A stretch of DNA of 8,198 nt, taken from the NCBI GenBank assembly GCA_028868395.1, contig JAGWUO010000035.1:1-8198 (forward strand), in the 5' to 3' direction. The DNA is from Cytophagales bacterium (GTDB taxonomy: Bacteria; Bacteroidota; Bacteroidia; Cytophagales; Spirosomataceae). Of this stretch, positions 7,701-8,198 are shown piece by piece; positions within the stretch are counted from its first letter, which is position 1, and each line of letters opens with the position of its first letter. The position numbers and the translations under genes were made by a program. Below the pieces are notes generated by a model, which saw only the letters and a list, made by a program, of their open reading frames with translations, was not told where the DNA came from and ran no database searches.

Positions 7701-8139
7701 AATCCAACCAATCGTGCGATCCATCGCCGTTCATATCCGCTAACCACGTATTTTTAGCAGAGTTTTCTGGAGCGAACGTGCGACGTAAAAAGGCGCGTCG
7801 ATCTTCCACTGTTTGAAAACCTATTGACTCGGTCATCCAATCCCGGTGACCCCGAATGTCAAATTCTGAACCCTTGTTTCGATTCGTACTATTGACGAAA
7901 ATCGCCCCTTTGTCATCAACGGCGATGGCAACAGGATCTTGTAACAAGGAATCAGATGCCCATAAATCGATTTTAAGACCAGGAATAATTTTAATAGGTT
8001 GTTTATCCTTAATGGCTTTCGCGTTTTCGGCTACTTTGCTTTGGTCTTCATAAATAATCTTGTAGGTATCGTCTTTACCTTGTTTGCTACAAGAATAAAG
8101 CGCTAATGCAGTGCAAGAAAGTAAGAGTATTCTTTTCAT
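4786..8139 (-). CDS. Exported lipoprotein with dehydrogenase-like beta-propeller, HEAT repeats and C-terminal cytochrome c (PVC-type heme-binding family)
   Basis: This 1117-residue protein is probably a periplasmic or surface redox protein. Residues 1-17 are a lipoprotein signal with lipobox LYSC, the lipidated cysteine being C17. Residues about 50-470 form a propeller like that of the putative membrane-bound dehydrogenases first noted in Planctomycetes and Verrucomicrobia, related to PQQ sugar dehydrogenases. Its motifs are GGHGMSGLTEGPDGKIYWQIGD-like (229-250) and SGLRNTHEFVFD (286-297). Two EF-hand-like loops, DMNGDGSHDWLD (135-146) and DLNGDGYADQST (159-170), are candidate calcium sites. 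Residues about 495-960 are an alpha-helical solenoid of HEAT repeats (for example AAQALGRIRTEKAIPSLLKL at 602-621). The C-terminus (about 977-1117) is a monoheme cytochrome c domain: heme motif CVRCH (998-1002), and M1094 in PSGMPPMG as probable distal ligand. The substrate is unknown; electrons would pass from propeller to heme to a respiratory acceptor. The start lies 8 bases after the upstream stop, suggesting an operon. Confidence is high for architecture, low for reaction. Confidence 0.95.
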   Translation of the reverse strand: MKRILLLSCTALALYSCSKQGKDDTYKIIYEDQSKVAENAKAIKDKQPIKIIPGLKIDLWASDSLLQDPVAIAVDDKGAIFVNSTNRNKGSEFDIRGHRDWMTESIGFQTVEDRRAFLRRTFAPENSAKNTWLADMNGDGSHDWLDLKVEKEEIYKVEDLNGDGYADQSTRVFNGFNEEVTDVAGGLLVRKKDAFVAIGPDLMRLKHKGGQWTKPESISTGYAVHIGFGGHGMSGLTEGPDGKIYWQIGDIGANITAKDGKQYKNPNSGVIVRSNPDGSEFEVYASGLRNTHEFVFDNYGNLISSDNDGDHPGESERLVHVVEGSDAGWRSNWQYGKYTDPRNNSYKVWMDEKLYVPRWDGQAAYIIPPIRNFHNGPTGMLWNPGTALGKRWTNKFFLVEFVGNANMSHIWSFDLKPKGASFDFKSEEDVVKGILPTGIRFGPEGALYASDWIFGWDTKNYGRIWKIDVDEKENDLKAEREQTKKYIQQDYAKQSLTQLYDLLFYADQRVRLKAQYELAERKATAIFEKAVQQKENQLARVHGIWGLGQIKAAASIQPLLADSDEEIVAQAAKVVGDIFDGSASDKLIPLVASTNPRVSFFAAQALGRIRTEKAIPSLLKLIETNADKDLYLRHAAVLALSRIGQAEPMLALQNSPNRSLRIAAVLVLRRLAHPGIAGFLQDSDEYIVAEAARAINDDESIPAALPPLAATLADTRFTSEVIVRRAINACLRVGSAKEIDLLIAYAERTGISEVLRAEAIATLGSWANPSVMDRVDGRHRGVLERNPADVIARIQPKIPGFFASENPDVLIATAKLVAELQLKAFTEIEINLFKNHTNAKVRAALLSSLAELQTPQLGTILEKGISDEDKNVRGIALSNLNKIELSASELPAITKPIFEKGSLTEQQFLLQSMAKMKPANTSAIFADLIQKMVDNQLPTGIKLDLMEAVEASNEEKLVAKLDALKVKGTLTDEFKEALYGGSVTEGRNIFNYNSTVQCVRCHIVGGEGTTVGPNLKGVASRLTREQLLQALIEPSARISPGYGTTNLVLTDGQEVSGSIISETDDLVQLKTNDAEPLRIPVTRIKSRENLPSGMPPMGSLMSKREIRDVVEYLSSLK
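5134..5148 (-). other. Heme c attachment motif CVRCH in the lipoprotein's cytochrome domain
   Basis: The codons encode C998, V, R, C1001 and H1002. The two cysteines would bind heme covalently through thioether bonds and the histidine would be the proximal iron ligand. It is the only CxxCH in the protein, so one heme is expected. The domain is followed by a beta-rich insertion (about 1045-1085) typical of the Planctomycete-type heme-binding domain, before the methionine region at 1094-1101. Confidence 0.93.
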
Positions 8140-8147
8140 TGGTGTTA

Positions 8148-8198
8148 TTAATTTTCTTCGTCCATTAAGCTACGGCGTTGTTTTGCAGCTTGTTTAGT
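8148..8198 (-). CDS. C-terminal end of an upstream gene (partial, unidentified)
   Basis: Reading inward from the right edge on the minus strand, one frame is open for 16 codons (TKQAAKQRRSLMDEEN) and ends in tandem stops TAA TAA (8150-8145). The other two minus-strand frames meet a stop within this stretch. The charged, helical-looking tail is plausible for a soluble protein C-terminus, but far too short to identify. The first stop codon ends 8 bases before the lipoprotein start, which suggests co-transcription if the gene is real. Confidence 0.5.
   Translation of the reverse strand, partial: TKQAAKQRRSLMDEEN

Noticed and set aside
6866..8053. Short frames of 60-65 codons on both strands (6866-7048, 6975-7163, 7233-7418, 7856-8053)
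   Set aside because: All are embedded in the lipoprotein coding sequence in other frames and look like shadows.

Overview
The window looks like a Bacteroidota chromosome, probably of the Cytophagales type. The reasons are a base composition of roughly 40% GC by eye, no Shine-Dalgarno sequences before the starts, TAnnTTTG-type promoter candidates, and a large lipoprotein combining a beta-propeller, HEAT repeats and cytochrome c, an architecture common in Bacteroidota and in Planctomycetes/Verrucomicrobia. The genus cannot be read from this sequence. Every gene I can support lies on the minus strand, so the region is read from right to left.

Layout in transcription order: (1) 8198-8148, the last 16 codons of an upstream gene that enters from the right edge. 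(2) 8139-4786, an 1117-residue exported lipoprotein with a dehydrogenase-like beta-propeller, a HEAT-repeat solenoid and a C-terminal monoheme cytochrome c domain. (3) 4769-4422, a 115-residue secreted protein that I do not recognise. (4) an 80-base gap with a 16-base inverted repeat and a candidate promoter element. (5) 4341-1861, dabA (DUF2309), the zinc-binding subunit of the DAB inorganic-carbon uptake system. (6) 1853-1, dabB, its NuoL-like proton-channel subunit, cut by the left edge of the window. No tRNA, rRNA, CRISPR array, insertion sequence or convincing terminator is visible.

dabA and dabB are 7 bases apart and together form the energy-coupled system thought to take up CO2/bicarbonate by vectorial hydration of CO2 driven by the ion gradient. 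In an organism with no visible autotrophy genes here, the likely use is bicarbonate supply for carboxylation reactions, but that is inference. The cytochrome lipoprotein and the small secreted protein are 16 bases apart and probably co-transcribed. Whether they belong functionally with DabAB is open, because the 80-base gap may hold a separate promoter.

The points most worth a second look are a segment of about 166 residues in DabB that has no counterpart in NuoL, substitutions at several NuoL proton-path positions in DabB, the unrecognised small secreted protein directly upstream of dabA, and PQQ-dehydrogenase-like motifs in the cytochrome lipoprotein.
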